Shown here: positions 39,348 through 48,510 of the stretch, in pieces
Position numbering within the stretch: the stretch's first letter is position 1
How the letters are laid out: every line of letters starts with the position of its first letter
Made by a program: the position numbers and the translations under genes
The notes under the pieces: generated by a model
Told to the model about the DNA's origin: nothing
Databases searched by the model: none
The model's input: the letters and a program-made list of their open reading frames with translations, nothing else
Source: Sulfitobacter faviae
GTDB taxonomy: Bacteria; Pseudomonadota; Alphaproteobacteria; Rhodobacterales; Rhodobacteraceae
Assembly (NCBI RefSeq): GCF_029870955.1
Contig: NZ_PGFQ01000001.1
Location: 1,488,001 to 1,552,000, forward strand
Reading direction: 5' to 3'
DNA: 64,000 bases

Positions 39348-40322
39348 ATGACCCAAGGAACTAAAATCGCGTGGGACGATACCGTTCTGCCCTTTCAGCT
39401 TGATGATGTCGACATGCGCGGCCGCGTGGCGCGGCTTGATGGCGTGTTGGAAGGCATCCTGAAACAGCACGACTATCCGCCGCAGGTCGAAGCGCTGGTG
39501 GCCGAGATGGCGTTGCTGACCGCATTGATCGGCCAGACGATCAAACTGCGTTGGAAGCTGTCGCTGCAGGTGCAGTCCAAAGGTGCCGTTCGGATGATCG
39601 CGACCGATTACTACGGCCCCGAGAAAGAAGGCGAGCCTGCGCGCATCCGCGCCTATGCCAGCTATGATGCGGACCGGCTGACCGATGACGCCCCGTTCGA
39701 GCAGGTCGGCGAAGGCTATTTCGCAATCATGATCGACCAAGGTCAAGGCATGACCCCCTATCAGGGCATCACGCCGCTGGCCGGTGGGTCTCTGGCCGCC
39801 TGTGCCGAAGCCTATTTCGCCCAATCCGAACAGTTGCCGACCCGCTTTTCCCTGAGCTTTGGCAAATCGTCCGGCCCGGATGAGCCGGAGCATTGGCGCG
39901 CGGGTGGCATCATGTTGCAGCATATGCCCAAAGCCTCGCCGTTGGCGGCGTCGGGCGAGGGGAGCGGTGACATTCTCAAGGCCGATGACTTGGTCGAGGG
40001 CGATGAGGCCGAGGATTGGAACCGCGTGAACATCCTGCTCGGCACCGTTGAGGATTTGGAGCTGATCGGCCCCAGCGTCCCGCCGACCGATCTGCTGCTG
40101 CGATTGTTTCACGAGGAACAACCGCGAGTCTATGACCCCCAACCTGTGCGTTTCGGATGCACCTGTTCCGAAGACCGCGTGCGGCAAAGCCTGTCGATCT
40201 ACTCGGCCCGCGATATCGAAAAGATGACCACGGACGAAGGTCGGGTCACCGCCGATTGCCAATTCTGCGGCGCACATTACGACCTTGATCCGGCCACGGT
40301 CGGTTTCGACGCCAAGGCCTAA
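39348..40322 (+). CDS. hslO: Hsp33, redox-regulated chaperonin
   Basis: Holdase chaperone activated by oxidation and heat. 324 residues. The C-terminal zinc switch is visible as CTC in FGCTCSEDRV and then CQFCG in ADCQFCGAHYDL, giving the four redox cysteines. The N-terminal part has GQTIKLRWKLSLQVQSKG. The stop is followed one base later by the next gene's GTG, so it probably leads an operon with the CoA-type Nudix and cca genes. Confidence 0.95.
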   Translation: MTQGTKIAWDDTVLPFQLDDVDMRGRVARLDGVLEGILKQHDYPPQVEALVAEMALLTALIGQTIKLRWKLSLQVQSKGAVRMIATDYYGPEKEGEPARIRAYASYDADRLTDDAPFEQVGEGYFAIMIDQGQGMTPYQGITPLAGGSLAACAEAYFAQSEQLPTRFSLSFGKSSGPDEPEHWRAGGIMLQHMPKASPLAASGEGSGDILKADDLVEGDEAEDWNRVNILLGTVEDLELIGPSVPPTDLLLRLFHEEQPRVYDPQPVRFGCTCSEDRVRQSLSIYSARDIEKMTTDEGRVTADCQFCGAHYDLDPATVGFDAKA

Positions 40323-40323
40323 G

Positions 40324-40920
40324 GTGAGCGACCGGTTCCAGTCCTTTCGCGAGGCGCTTGCCCAGACCGGGGTGGAATCCTCTGATTTCGATCTGAACCC
40401 AGAGGTTACCCTCCCCGAGGGGCGTGCCCTGCGCCCTGCGGGGGTGCTGGCCCCGGTGGTGGATACCGGTGCGCGGCTGGAGCTGATCCTGACCAAACGG
40501 TCTTCGGCGCTGAAACATCACCCCGGGCAGATCGCCTTTCCGGGGGGCAAACAAGACGGCGGCGATGCGGATGTCATCGCCGCCGCCCTGCGCGAAGCCC
40601 GCGAAGAGATCGGCCTGCCGAGCGATATCGTGGATGTCTTGGGCGTGCTTCCGGCTCATGAGACGGTCACCGGCTTTAGCGTGACCCCCGTGATCGGCTA
40701 TGTGACGCGGGATTTCACCGTGGTGCCTGAGCCCGGTGAGGTCGAAGAGGTGTTTCGCGTGCCGCTTGACCATGTGCTCGACCCCAGCAACTACCTTGTG
40801 CATTCCCGGCGTTGGCGCGGCCAGCGGCGGTATTATTACGCCGTTCCCTACGGCCCCTATTACATCTGGGGCGCGACCGCGCGTATGTTACGGGCATGGG
40901 CGACACGAATGAACCAATGA
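40324..40920 (+). CDS. Nudix hydrolase, CoA-pyrophosphatase type
   Basis: 198 residues. The Nudix box with its upstream CoA-specific motif is visible: LTKRSSALKHHPGQIAFPGG, then AALREAREEIGLP. That combined pattern (LLTxRSxxLxxHxGQxxFPGG) is the signature of CoA pyrophosphatases such as NudL. GTG 40324, one base after the hslO stop, is chosen as start. The end overlaps the cca start as ATGA. Confidence 0.92.
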   Translation: MSDRFQSFREALAQTGVESSDFDLNPEVTLPEGRALRPAGVLAPVVDTGARLELILTKRSSALKHHPGQIAFPGGKQDGGDADVIAAALREAREEIGLPSDIVDVLGVLPAHETVTGFSVTPVIGYVTRDFTVVPEPGEVEEVFRVPLDHVLDPSNYLVHSRRWRGQRRYYYAVPYGPYYIWGATARMLRAWATRMNQ

Positions 40921-42077
40921 TTCCGACCGGCACGCGCTGGCTACATGACGAAGACGCACAGCGGGTTTGCCGCGTGGTGCAGGAGGGCGGGCATCCTATC
41001 TATTTCGTCGGCGGCTGCGTGCGCGATGCGCTGCTTGGCTTGCCGGATAGCGACGTCGATCTCTCCACCGAGGCGATGCCTGAAACGGTGATGGCGCTGG
41101 CCAAGGCCGCCGGGGTCAAGGCCGTGCCGACTGGGATCGACCATGGCACGGTGACGTTGGTCTCGGGCGGCAAACCCTTTGAGATCACCACCTTTCGCCG
41201 CGATGTAGAGACTGATGGCCGCCGGGCTGTCGTCGCCTTTTCCACCGATATCGCTGATGACGCCCGCCGCCGGGATTTCACGATGAACGCGCTCTATGCC
41301 ACGCCCGAGGGCCGTGTGGTCGACCCCTTGGGCGGGCTTCCCGACCTGCGCGCGCGCCGGTTGCGTTTCATCGAGGATGCAGGTCAGCGTATCCGCGAAG
41401 ATTACCTGCGCACCCTGCGCTATTTCCGCTTCATGGCGTGGTATGGTGACCCTGAAGTGGGGCCAGAGCCGGATGCGCTCGATGCCATCGCGTCGAATTT
41501 GGATGGGCTCGAGACGCTCTCGGCGGAACGTGTGGGGCAGGAGTTCAAAAAACTCCTCCGCGCGCCTGATCCTGCCCCCGCACTGGCTCTGATGCGGCAA
41601 ACCGGTGCTTTGCCCGTGCTTTTGCCGGGGAGTAATGACCGTTGGATCTCCATGCTGGTCCATTTCGAACAGGGGCTTGGCCTTGATCCCGATTGGCTGG
41701 TGCGTCTGGCCGCGCTGGGCGGGGAGGGTTTGACCGACCGTCTGCGGCTGAGCAAAGCAGAGGTCAAACATCTCACCCTGCTGCAAGAGCAGGGCTTCGC
41801 AGGGCCGCCATTGCCTGAGCTTGCCTATCGTCATGGGGCAGGGGTGGCCATTGGGGTGGCTTTGCTGCGGGGCTGTATGGCGGAACAGATGCCCGAAACC
41901 GGCATGTTAGAGACGATAAAAGCCGCCGCGGCGGCCCGTTTCCCGGTAACGGCCAAAGACCTGATGCCCGCATTCAAAGGCCCGGCCTTGGGCCAAGAGC
42001 TTGCCCGGCTTGAACAGCTTTGGATCAACTCCGGCTTCACCTTGACCCGGGCGGACCTATTGGCCCGGCGCAGCTAG
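40917..42077 (+). CDS. cca: CCA tRNA nucleotidyltransferase / poly(A) polymerase family
   Basis: Adds or repairs the 3' CCA of tRNAs. 386 residues. The head domain has YFVGGCVRDALLGLPDSDVDLST, which holds the metal-binding Asp-X-Asp (read as two overlapping segments), and FTMNALY and EDYLRTLRYFRF follow. I prefer ATG 40917, overlapping the Nudix stop by four bases; ATG 40896 is also in frame. Class II enzyme by motif order. Last gene of hslO-nudix-cca. Confidence 0.93.
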   Translation: MIPTGTRWLHDEDAQRVCRVVQEGGHPIYFVGGCVRDALLGLPDSDVDLSTEAMPETVMALAKAAGVKAVPTGIDHGTVTLVSGGKPFEITTFRRDVETDGRRAVVAFSTDIADDARRRDFTMNALYATPEGRVVDPLGGLPDLRARRLRFIEDAGQRIREDYLRTLRYFRFMAWYGDPEVGPEPDALDAIASNLDGLETLSAERVGQEFKKLLRAPDPAPALALMRQTGALPVLLPGSNDRWISMLVHFEQGLGLDPDWLVRLAALGGEGLTDRLRLSKAEVKHLTLLQEQGFAGPPLPELAYRHGAGVAIGVALLRGCMAEQMPETGMLETIKAAAAARFPVTAKDLMPAFKGPALGQELARLEQLWINSGFTLTRADLLARRS

Positions 42078-42243
42078 GTCGACATCGCGGTGAAATTCGT
42101 CTATCCGAAGCGCATTACAAGGGAGATGGGCGAAATGTACCGCGGGATCTGGTTCAGCTAAGCTGGCATAACCATTGCCCCTTTGCGGCTCTGCTCTTGG
42201 GCAGCGCCGAAGATTTTGCACGTCTATTTTTCAAGGTCTCCCC

Positions 42244-44082
42244 ATGTTCCGCTTTTTTGAAAACCTCGTCGATCCCTATGTCTCCTATCGCGAGAAGGAC
42301 GTGCCGCCCCAAGGGCTCTGGCCCTTCCTGCGGGACTATGCGCAGCCGTTCAAAAAGGTATTCGCCCTCGCCGGGCTGATGGCGATCCTCGTCGCCGCGA
42401 TTGAGGTTGGCCTGATCTACTACATGGGCCGCATCGTCGATCTGCTGGGCAGCGATCCCGCGCGGATGTGGGCGGACCATGGGACCGAGTTGATCCTCGT
42501 AGCGCTGGCTGTGTTGTTGCTGCGGCCCATGGTGCAGGCGGTCGATGTGATGCTTCTGAACAATGCCATCTTGCCGAACTTCGGGACGTTGATCCGTTGG
42601 CGGGCGCATCGTCATGTCTTGCGGCAATCCGTGGGCTGGTTCGAGAATGACTTCGCCGGGCGTATTGCCAACCGGATCATGCAAACGCCACCGGCAGCGG
42701 GGGAGGTGGTCTTTCAGGTCTTCGATGCGATTTCTTACTCGTTGGCCTATATGATCGGCGCGGCGATCCTGCTCTCTACCTCGGATATCCGTTTATTAGT
42801 GCCGCTTTTGGGGTGGTTCATCCTCTATGGCGGCTTGGTGGCTTGGACGATCAAACGGGTCGGCCCTGCGTCCAAAGCGGCGTCGGACGCGCGGTCGCAG
42901 GTGACGGGGCGTGTGGTGGATGCCTATACCAATATCCATTCGGTCAAGATGTTCGCGCATCATGATCTGGAGGTCGATTTCGCGGGTGAAGCCATCGAAG
43001 AGGCGCGGCGCACGTTTCAAGGTGAGATGCGTATTTTCACCATCATGGATGTGGTCCTGACCCTTCTCAACGGCATGTTGATCGTGGGCGTCGTCGGCTG
43101 GGCCTTGGTGTTGTGGATGGGCGCGGAGGCAAGCGTCGGTGTTGTCGCCGCTGCCGCCGCGCTGGCGCTGCGGCTTAACTCCATGACCGGTTGGATCATG
43201 TGGGCGCTGTCGAGCTTTTTCCGCGAATTAGGTGTCGTCGCCGAAGGGATGGAGACCATTGCCCAGCCCCTCGCCCTCACCGACCGCCGCGATGCGCCGC
43301 CGCTGAAACTCACCGAAGGGCGGATCGAAATGGCGGGGCTGAGCCATCACTACGGGCGCGACAGCGGCGGGGTTCAGGACATCAATATCACCGTGCAGCC
43401 GGGCGAGAGGATTGGCCTTGTGGGCCGCTCAGGTGCCGGGAAATCGACCCTCGTAAAGCTGATACTGCGGTTCTACGACGCCGAAACCGGTGAAATCCGG
43501 ATCGACGGGCAGGACATCGCGCAGGTCCGGCAAGACAGTCTGCGGCGGCATATCGGTGTGGTGCAGCAGGATTCCGCGCTGCTGCATCGCTCGGTGCGCG
43601 AGAATATTCTCTATGGCCGTCCCGACGCCAGCGAGGCCGAGATGATCGCCGCGGCGAAACAGGCGCAGGCGCATGAGTTCATCCTCGATCTGACCGATCC
43701 TGAGGGGCGCTCGGGCTATGACGCGCGTGTGGGTGAGCGGGGCGTGAAACTGTCCGGCGGGCAACGGCAGCGGATCACGCTGGCACGGGTGATCCTCAAG
43801 GACGCGCCGATCTTGTTGCTGGACGAGGCGACAAGCGCGCTCGACAGTGAGGTGGAGGCGGTCATTCAGGAAACGCTCTATGGCATGATGGCGGGCAAGA
43901 CCGTCATCGCCATCGCGCACAGGCTGTCGACGATTGCCGAGATGGACCGAATTCTGGTTCTGGATCAGGGTCGTATCGTCGAAGAGGGCAGCCATGACGC
44001 GCTTTTGCAGAAAGCAGGCCTATATGCAGCTTTCTGGCACCGTCAGTCGGGTGGTTTTCTCGCATTGGATGAAAAAACGTGA
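42244..44082 (+). CDS. ABC transporter, fused membrane and ATPase half-transporter (MsbA-like) 1
   Basis: 612 residues. Residues ~1-330 hold about six transmembrane segments of the type-1 exporter fold. Residues ~360-600 are the ATPase: GRSGAGKST (Walker A), LSGGQRQRITLARVI (signature), ILLLDEATSALDSE (Walker B and catalytic Glu), AIAHRLSTIAEMD (H-loop). All catalytic residues are kept. Start ATG 42244 follows the leader; an upstream in-frame start adds unlikely sequence. It overlaps the second half-transporter by four bases, so a heterodimer is likely. Substrate unknown; lipid or drug export is possible. Confidence 0.92.
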   Translation: MFRFFENLVDPYVSYREKDVPPQGLWPFLRDYAQPFKKVFALAGLMAILVAAIEVGLIYYMGRIVDLLGSDPARMWADHGTELILVALAVLLLRPMVQAVDVMLLNNAILPNFGTLIRWRAHRHVLRQSVGWFENDFAGRIANRIMQTPPAAGEVVFQVFDAISYSLAYMIGAAILLSTSDIRLLVPLLGWFILYGGLVAWTIKRVGPASKAASDARSQVTGRVVDAYTNIHSVKMFAHHDLEVDFAGEAIEEARRTFQGEMRIFTIMDVVLTLLNGMLIVGVVGWALVLWMGAEASVGVVAAAAALALRLNSMTGWIMWALSSFFRELGVVAEGMETIAQPLALTDRRDAPPLKLTEGRIEMAGLSHHYGRDSGGVQDINITVQPGERIGLVGRSGAGKSTLVKLILRFYDAETGEIRIDGQDIAQVRQDSLRRHIGVVQQDSALLHRSVRENILYGRPDASEAEMIAAAKQAQAHEFILDLTDPEGRSGYDARVGERGVKLSGGQRQRITLARVILKDAPILLLDEATSALDSEVEAVIQETLYGMMAGKTVIAIAHRLSTIAEMDRILVLDQGRIVEEGSHDALLQKAGLYAAFWHRQSGGFLALDEKT

Positions 44083-45911
44083 GCATTTCGAATTGGATCA
44101 ACCCGTTTCGCCCCGCCGAAGGGCCGCCACCGCAGACCCTCTGGGCCTTCATCCGCTGGTGCCTTGCAGGCGCTTGGCCGGTGCTCTGGCTCGCGGCATT
44201 CCTCTCAGCCGCCGCGGGCGCGATGGAGGCGGGCACGGCGTGGATTTTGGGCAAGGTGATCGATGCCACGGTCAGTGCGGGGCCGGAGCGGTTTTTTGAG
44301 GGCAGCAGTCTGGTTTTGGTCTTGGGCGCGATTGCGTTTTTCCTTGTGGCGCGTCCCGTGCTGTTTGGCCTCTCCTCGGCCTCCAACGCGATCATGGTGC
44401 AGCCTAATGTGAACCCGCTGGTGCTGTCGCGGCTGCACCGTTGGACATTGGGGCAGAACGTTAATTTCTTTGATGAAGACTTCGCCGGGCGCATTGCGCA
44501 AAAGCAGATGCAGGCCGCGCGGGCGGTGACGGATGTGGCCGCCGAAGTGATCAACGTGGTGGCCTTTGCGCTTGCCTCTCTGGTGGGGTCGGTCGCCTTG
44601 CTTTTGGCGATCGACTGGCGTGTGGCGGTTGGGTTTTCCGTCTGGCTGGTGATGTATCTGGCGCTGATCAACTGGTTCTTGCCGCGCGTGCGCAAACGGG
44701 CCGCGGGGCGGGCCGGGGCGCGGGCGATGGTGTCGGGGCAGGTGGTTGATACGATCACGAACATCAAGACGGTGAAGCTTTTCGCCCATGCCGATCACGA
44801 AGACCGCGCGGCACTTTCCGCGATGCAGAGCTTTCGCGCCCGGGCCTTGGAGTTCGGCTATCTCGCCGCCGGGTTCCGTCTGGCGCTGATGAGCCTTGCG
44901 GGGCTTTTGCCGGTTCTGCTTTTGGGCGGGACGATCCTGCTGTGGCAGCGCGGATTGGCGAGCGAGGGCGATATCGTCGCCTCTGGCGCCATCGCGATCC
45001 GTATCGCGCAGATGACGGGCTGGGTCTCTTTCACGCTGATGGCGATCTATTCGAATATTGGGGAGGTCGAAGACGGCATGCGCACCCTGACGCCGCGCGT
45101 GCGGCTGGATGATGAGCCTGATGCGCAGGAACTGGTCGTCGAGGCCGGAGAGATCGAATTGCGCGATCTGGGCTTTGCCTATGGCCGTCAAACTGGGGGG
45201 ATCGACCGGATATCGCTGACCATCCAACCGGGTGAGAAGCTGGGCATCGTCGGTGCTTCGGGGGCGGGGAAATCGACCCTCGTGGCGCTGCTCTTGCGGC
45301 TCTATGAACCGGAGCAGGGCAAGATATTGATCGACGGGGTAGATACCACGACGGTGACCCAAGAGAGCCTGCGCCGCAATATCGGTATGGTCACGCAGGA
45401 GACGGCGATGTTCAACCGCTCCGCGCGGGACAACATCCTGTATGGCCGCCCCGATGCGACCGAGGCCGAGGTCATCGCCGCCGCCGAACGCGCCGAGGCG
45501 CATGAGTTCATTCAGCAACTCGAAGATCACAAAGGTCGCTGCGGCTATGACGCGCATTTGGGGGAGCGTGGGGTGAAGCTTTCGGGTGGCCAGCGCCAGC
45601 GCATCGCCTTGGCCCGCGCCATCCTGAAAGACGCGCCGATACTGGTGCTGGACGAGGCGACAAGCGCCCTTGATAGCGAGGTGGAGGCCGCCATTCAGGA
45701 GACCCTAGACCGTGTGATGGAAGGCAAAACCGTGCTGGCCATTGCCCACCGTCTGTCGACCCTGACCGAGATGGACCGCATCATGGTGCTGGACGCGGGC
45801 CGCATTGCAGAGATTGGCAGCCATGCCGATTTGCTTGCCCAAGACGGGCTTTATGCGCGCTATTGGCACCGGCAGTCGGGCGGGTTTCTGGATGTGAAGG
45901 CGGCGGAATAG
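44079..45911 (+). CDS. ABC transporter, fused membrane and ATPase half-transporter (MsbA-like) 2
   Basis: 610 residues, start GTG 44079 overlapping the previous stop (GTGA). N-terminal six-segment membrane domain, then GASGAGKST (Walker A), LSGGQRQRIALARAI, ILVLDEATSALDSE and AIAHRLSTLTEMD. Both ATP sites of the putative heterodimer look canonical, unlike many heterodimeric exporters with one degenerate site. Its sequence is close to the first half, so the pair probably arose by duplication. Followed 37 bases later by the RNA methyltransferase. Confidence 0.92.
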   Translation: MSISNWINPFRPAEGPPPQTLWAFIRWCLAGAWPVLWLAAFLSAAAGAMEAGTAWILGKVIDATVSAGPERFFEGSSLVLVLGAIAFFLVARPVLFGLSSASNAIMVQPNVNPLVLSRLHRWTLGQNVNFFDEDFAGRIAQKQMQAARAVTDVAAEVINVVAFALASLVGSVALLLAIDWRVAVGFSVWLVMYLALINWFLPRVRKRAAGRAGARAMVSGQVVDTITNIKTVKLFAHADHEDRAALSAMQSFRARALEFGYLAAGFRLALMSLAGLLPVLLLGGTILLWQRGLASEGDIVASGAIAIRIAQMTGWVSFTLMAIYSNIGEVEDGMRTLTPRVRLDDEPDAQELVVEAGEIELRDLGFAYGRQTGGIDRISLTIQPGEKLGIVGASGAGKSTLVALLLRLYEPEQGKILIDGVDTTTVTQESLRRNIGMVTQETAMFNRSARDNILYGRPDATEAEVIAAAERAEAHEFIQQLEDHKGRCGYDAHLGERGVKLSGGQRQRIALARAILKDAPILVLDEATSALDSEVEAAIQETLDRVMEGKTVLAIAHRLSTLTEMDRIMVLDAGRIAEIGSHADLLAQDGLYARYWHRQSGGFLDVKAAE

Positions 45912-45948
45912 GCTTTCCCAGTCGCCTTTGCCGCGCTATGGGCAGGCT

Positions 45949-47172
45949 ATGACTGAACATGAAATCTTGCGTCTCGGCCACCACGGCGATGGCATCGCCC
46001 AAGGTCCGATCTTTGCCCCGATGACCCTGCCGGGGGAAACCGTCACCGGCGTTGTCGATGGGCAGCAGCTTCGCGATCTGCGGATCGTCACCCCCTCCGA
46101 CCAGCGGGTCGCACCGCCCTGTCGCCATTTCAAATCTTGCGGCGGCTGCCAGTTGCAGCATGCCGCGGATGATTTCGTGGCGGCTTGGAAGGTCGATGTG
46201 GTGCGCAACGCGCTTTCGGCTCATGGGTTAGAGACAGAATTTCGCCCCATCCAAACCTCCCCCGCGCAATCGCGCCGTCGGGCGACCTTTGCCGCGCGGC
46301 GGACCAAAAAGGGCGCTATGGCGGGCTTTCATGGCCGCGCTTCTGACGTGCTGATCGAGGTGCCGGGCTGTCAGTTGGTCGATCCCGCCTTGCTGCCGGG
46401 GCTGAAGGTGGCCGAAGAACTGGCGCTGATCGGCACCAGCCGAAAGGCCGAATTGGCCGTCACGGTCACCCTGTCGGAAGAGGGGCTGGACGTCTCTGTC
46501 GCCAATGGCAAACCGCTCGACGGGCCGCTGCGCCAGCAATTGGCACAGGCCTGTGAGGCTCTCTCTCTGGCGCGGCTCACTTGGGATGGCGAGGTGATCG
46601 CGATGCGCGCGCCGCCCGTACAGCGCTTTGGCGATGCGCCGGTCACGCCGCCGCCGGGCGCCTTCTTGCAGGCCACCCGCCATGGCGAAGCAGCTTTGCT
46701 AGAGGCGGTCAGGGACGCCGTGGGCGAGGCCGAGGTCGTGGCCGATCTTTTCGCAGGTTGCGGCACCTTTGCCTTGCCCCTGGCGCAGCAGGCGCGGGTG
46801 CACGCGGTGGAAGGCGATGCCGAGATGATCGCCGCGCTGGAAGGGGGCTGGCGTCGGGCCAAGGGGGCAAAACCGCTCACCGCCGAGACGCGCGATCTGT
46901 TTCGCCGACCGCTCCTTCCGGATGAACTGGCCAAGATCGACGCCGTGGTGCTCGACCCGCCCCGCGCGGGGGCCGAAGCGCAGGTGGCCGAGATCATCCG
47001 CGCCGAAGTGCCGCGCGTGGCCTATGTCTCCTGCAATCCGGTGAGCTTTGCCCGCGATGTGCAGAACATGGTCGCGGCAGGCTATCGGCTGGACTGGGTA
47101 CAGGTGGTCGACCAGTTCCGCTGGTCGTCCCATGTGGAACTCGCCGCCTGTCTGACCCTGCCTGAAAGCTAA
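45949..47172 (+). CDS. Class I SAM-dependent RNA m5U methyltransferase (RlmCD/TrmA family)
   Basis: 407 residues. Methylates C5 of uridine in rRNA or tRNA. The iron-sulfur cluster cysteines are at CRHFKSCGGC and VPGCQLVD. SAM binding is at DLFAGCGTFALPLA, and the nucleophile Cys is in YVSCNPVSFARD. It lacks the full N-terminal TRAM length of E. coli RlmD but keeps part of it (GETVTGVVDG). ATG 45949 starts at the conserved LGHHGDGIA segment. Exact target position cannot be told. Confidence 0.88.
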   Translation: MTEHEILRLGHHGDGIAQGPIFAPMTLPGETVTGVVDGQQLRDLRIVTPSDQRVAPPCRHFKSCGGCQLQHAADDFVAAWKVDVVRNALSAHGLETEFRPIQTSPAQSRRRATFAARRTKKGAMAGFHGRASDVLIEVPGCQLVDPALLPGLKVAEELALIGTSRKAELAVTVTLSEEGLDVSVANGKPLDGPLRQQLAQACEALSLARLTWDGEVIAMRAPPVQRFGDAPVTPPPGAFLQATRHGEAALLEAVRDAVGEAEVVADLFAGCGTFALPLAQQARVHAVEGDAEMIAALEGGWRRAKGAKPLTAETRDLFRRPLLPDELAKIDAVVLDPPRAGAEAQVAEIIRAEVPRVAYVSCNPVSFARDVQNMVAAGYRLDWVQVVDQFRWSSHVELAACLTLPES

Positions 47173-47284
47173 TCCACGGCCCCATATGACGCCGCGGATC
47201 ACCGCTTTTTGAGTGAAATTAATCCCTCTCTATGGTAACGCGGATAAAAATGGCCGGAATGGCCGGGGCGTTGAGGGCACAGTG

Positions 47285-47782
47285 ATGAAACGCAGGACGA
47301 TGATACTTGGCGGCACCGCTATGGTGGCGCTTGGCGCGTGCAGTAGCAGTAAGTTCAAGCGCTACAACGGTCCTGAAGTGACCTATGTGGTTGTGAACAA
47401 AAGCCAACGCCGCATGATGCTGTTGCACCATAACCGCGTGCTCGAAGATTACCGGATTAAACTGGGCTTCGCTCCGGTGGGTCACAAAGCCTTTGAGGGG
47501 GATGGCCGAACGCCCGAAGGGCTGTACCGAATCGACCGTCGCAACCCGAACAGCCGTTTCCACCTTTCCGTCGGGATCGATTACCCGAACGCGCGCGATA
47601 TCGAAAACGCCCGCGCCATGGGCAAAAGCCCGGGCGGCGATATCTTTATCCACGGGCAGAAAGACCCGCGGAAGAAGGAAAAGCACGATTGGACTTGGGG
47701 CTGTATCGCGGTCACCAACAAGGAAATCGAGGATGTTTACGCGATGGTGCGGGACGGCACGCCGATCCTGATCACACCCTAA
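47285..47782 (+). CDS. L,D-transpeptidase (YkuD family) lipoprotein
   Basis: 165 residues. Lipoprotein signal with lipobox LGAC at residues ~17-20 (GTAMVALGACSSS). The YkuD domain has the active Cys in DWTWGCIAVTN and the upstream His in DIFIHGQKD. Cross-links peptidoglycan through meso-DAP to meso-DAP bonds or attaches proteins. ATG 47285; GTG 47282 would also be possible. First of two transpeptidases in a small envelope cluster. Confidence 0.92.
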   Translation: MKRRTMILGGTAMVALGACSSSKFKRYNGPEVTYVVVNKSQRRMMLLHHNRVLEDYRIKLGFAPVGHKAFEGDGRTPEGLYRIDRRNPNSRFHLSVGIDYPNARDIENARAMGKSPGGDIFIHGQKDPRKKEKHDWTWGCIAVTNKEIEDVYAMVRDGTPILITP

Positions 47783-47800
47783 GGGCCGCTTGATACGACA

Positions 47801-47820
47801 CCGGCCCCCGCAGGGGCCGG
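47801..47820. terminator. GC hairpin between convergent envelope genes
   Basis: Perfect 8-base arms CCGGCCCC (47801-47808) and GGGGCCGG (47813-47820) with loop CGCA, 18 bases after the L,D-transpeptidase stop and before the convergent CAP gene stop. It has no T-run on either strand. It may still act as a bidirectional transcription block. Confidence 0.55.
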
Positions 47821-47844
47821 ATCGGTCGGTTAATCAGACAAAGA

Positions 47845-48342
47845 TCAGTTGCCGACGACCATCGTCCACCAGATCTTGCCACCGTTTTCCTGATGCCATG
47901 CGAAACCCATCTGGCGGCCATTTGGGGCCATCAAGATGCGGCGCGTGTCGGGTTGCTCCATCCATGCGGCGAGGGTCTCAAGCTCGGTCTCATAGGTTTC
48001 CGAGATCACCTCGCCGACCAGACCGCCGGTATAGCCCACGCGCTGGATGCGATCGATCGGCGAGGACCCGTCAGAGCCGAAATGCCAGGGGCGGTTTTGC
48101 ACCGCCATATCGCGCGAATGGGTGGCGGCAGCGGCGTTCAGCTTGGCATCCAGCGCCAGCGGCGTCACCCCGGCAGAGCTGCGCAGCGCATTGACGGAGT
48201 CGAGCATGCGGAATTGGATCGTACCCGCGTCGGAGCGGCTGATGCGGTAGGTGCCGCCAGCTTTGCCGCCGGTCGTGCTGGACGGGGTACAGGCAGATAG
48301 CGCAACCGTCAGCGCCAGTAGAATGGACAGGATACGGATCAT
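47845..48342 (-). CDS. CAP/SCP-domain lipoprotein
   Basis: 165 residues. Lipobox LSAC at residues 15-18 after a hydrophobic signal, so it sits in the outer membrane or periplasm. The CAP-like fold is recognisable from LNAAAATHSRDMAVQNRPWH and GEVISETYETELETLAAW. The family is structurally defined and its bacterial role is mostly unknown. Convergent with the first transpeptidase and divergent from the second. Confidence 0.85.
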   Translation of the reverse strand: MIRILSILLALTVALSACTPSSTTGGKAGGTYRISRSDAGTIQFRMLDSVNALRSSAGVTPLALDAKLNAAAATHSRDMAVQNRPWHFGSDGSSPIDRIQRVGYTGGLVGEVISETYETELETLAAWMEQPDTRRILMAPNGRQMGFAWHQENGGKIWWTMVVGN

Positions 48343-48435
48343 ATGAGCGCTCCACGCAATGAAGTTTTTTCTGCCTTACATCGGGGCGCGTTGCAGTTCA
48401 AACGCACATAGGCATGACTCTGCCGTGCGGCCCCG

Positions 48436-48449
48436 GTTTCAATTGAAAC
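48436..48449. promoter_or_regulatory. Palindromic candidate operator GTTTCAATTGAAAC
   Basis: Perfect 14-base palindrome covering the minus-35 of the promoter at 48443-48471. It is placed where a repressor would block RNA polymerase. The binding protein is unknown. Confidence 0.5.
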
Positions 48450-48471
48450 TGCGTCTTTCGAGCCATATAAC
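48443..48471 (+). promoter_or_regulatory. Probable sigma-70 promoter of the second L,D-transpeptidase gene
   Basis: TTGAAA (48443-48448), 17-base spacer, TATAAC (48466-48471), 39 bases before ATG 48511. The minus-35 is inside a 14-base perfect palindrome. Confidence 0.75.
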
Positions 48472-48510
48472 TGGCATTAATTAGCATAATTTCAGTTTTG
48501 GAGACGCTCC

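Noticed and set aside
42128..42163. Possible leader peptide ATGGGCGAAATG... (11 residues) before the ABC genes
   Set aside because: The ribosome-binding sequence touches the first ATG, there is no attenuator after it, and no codon pattern suggests control.
44079..45911. Degenerate ATP site in the ABC heterodimer
   Set aside because: Both halves keep Walker A, signature, catalytic Glu and H-loop His, so neither site is visibly degenerate.
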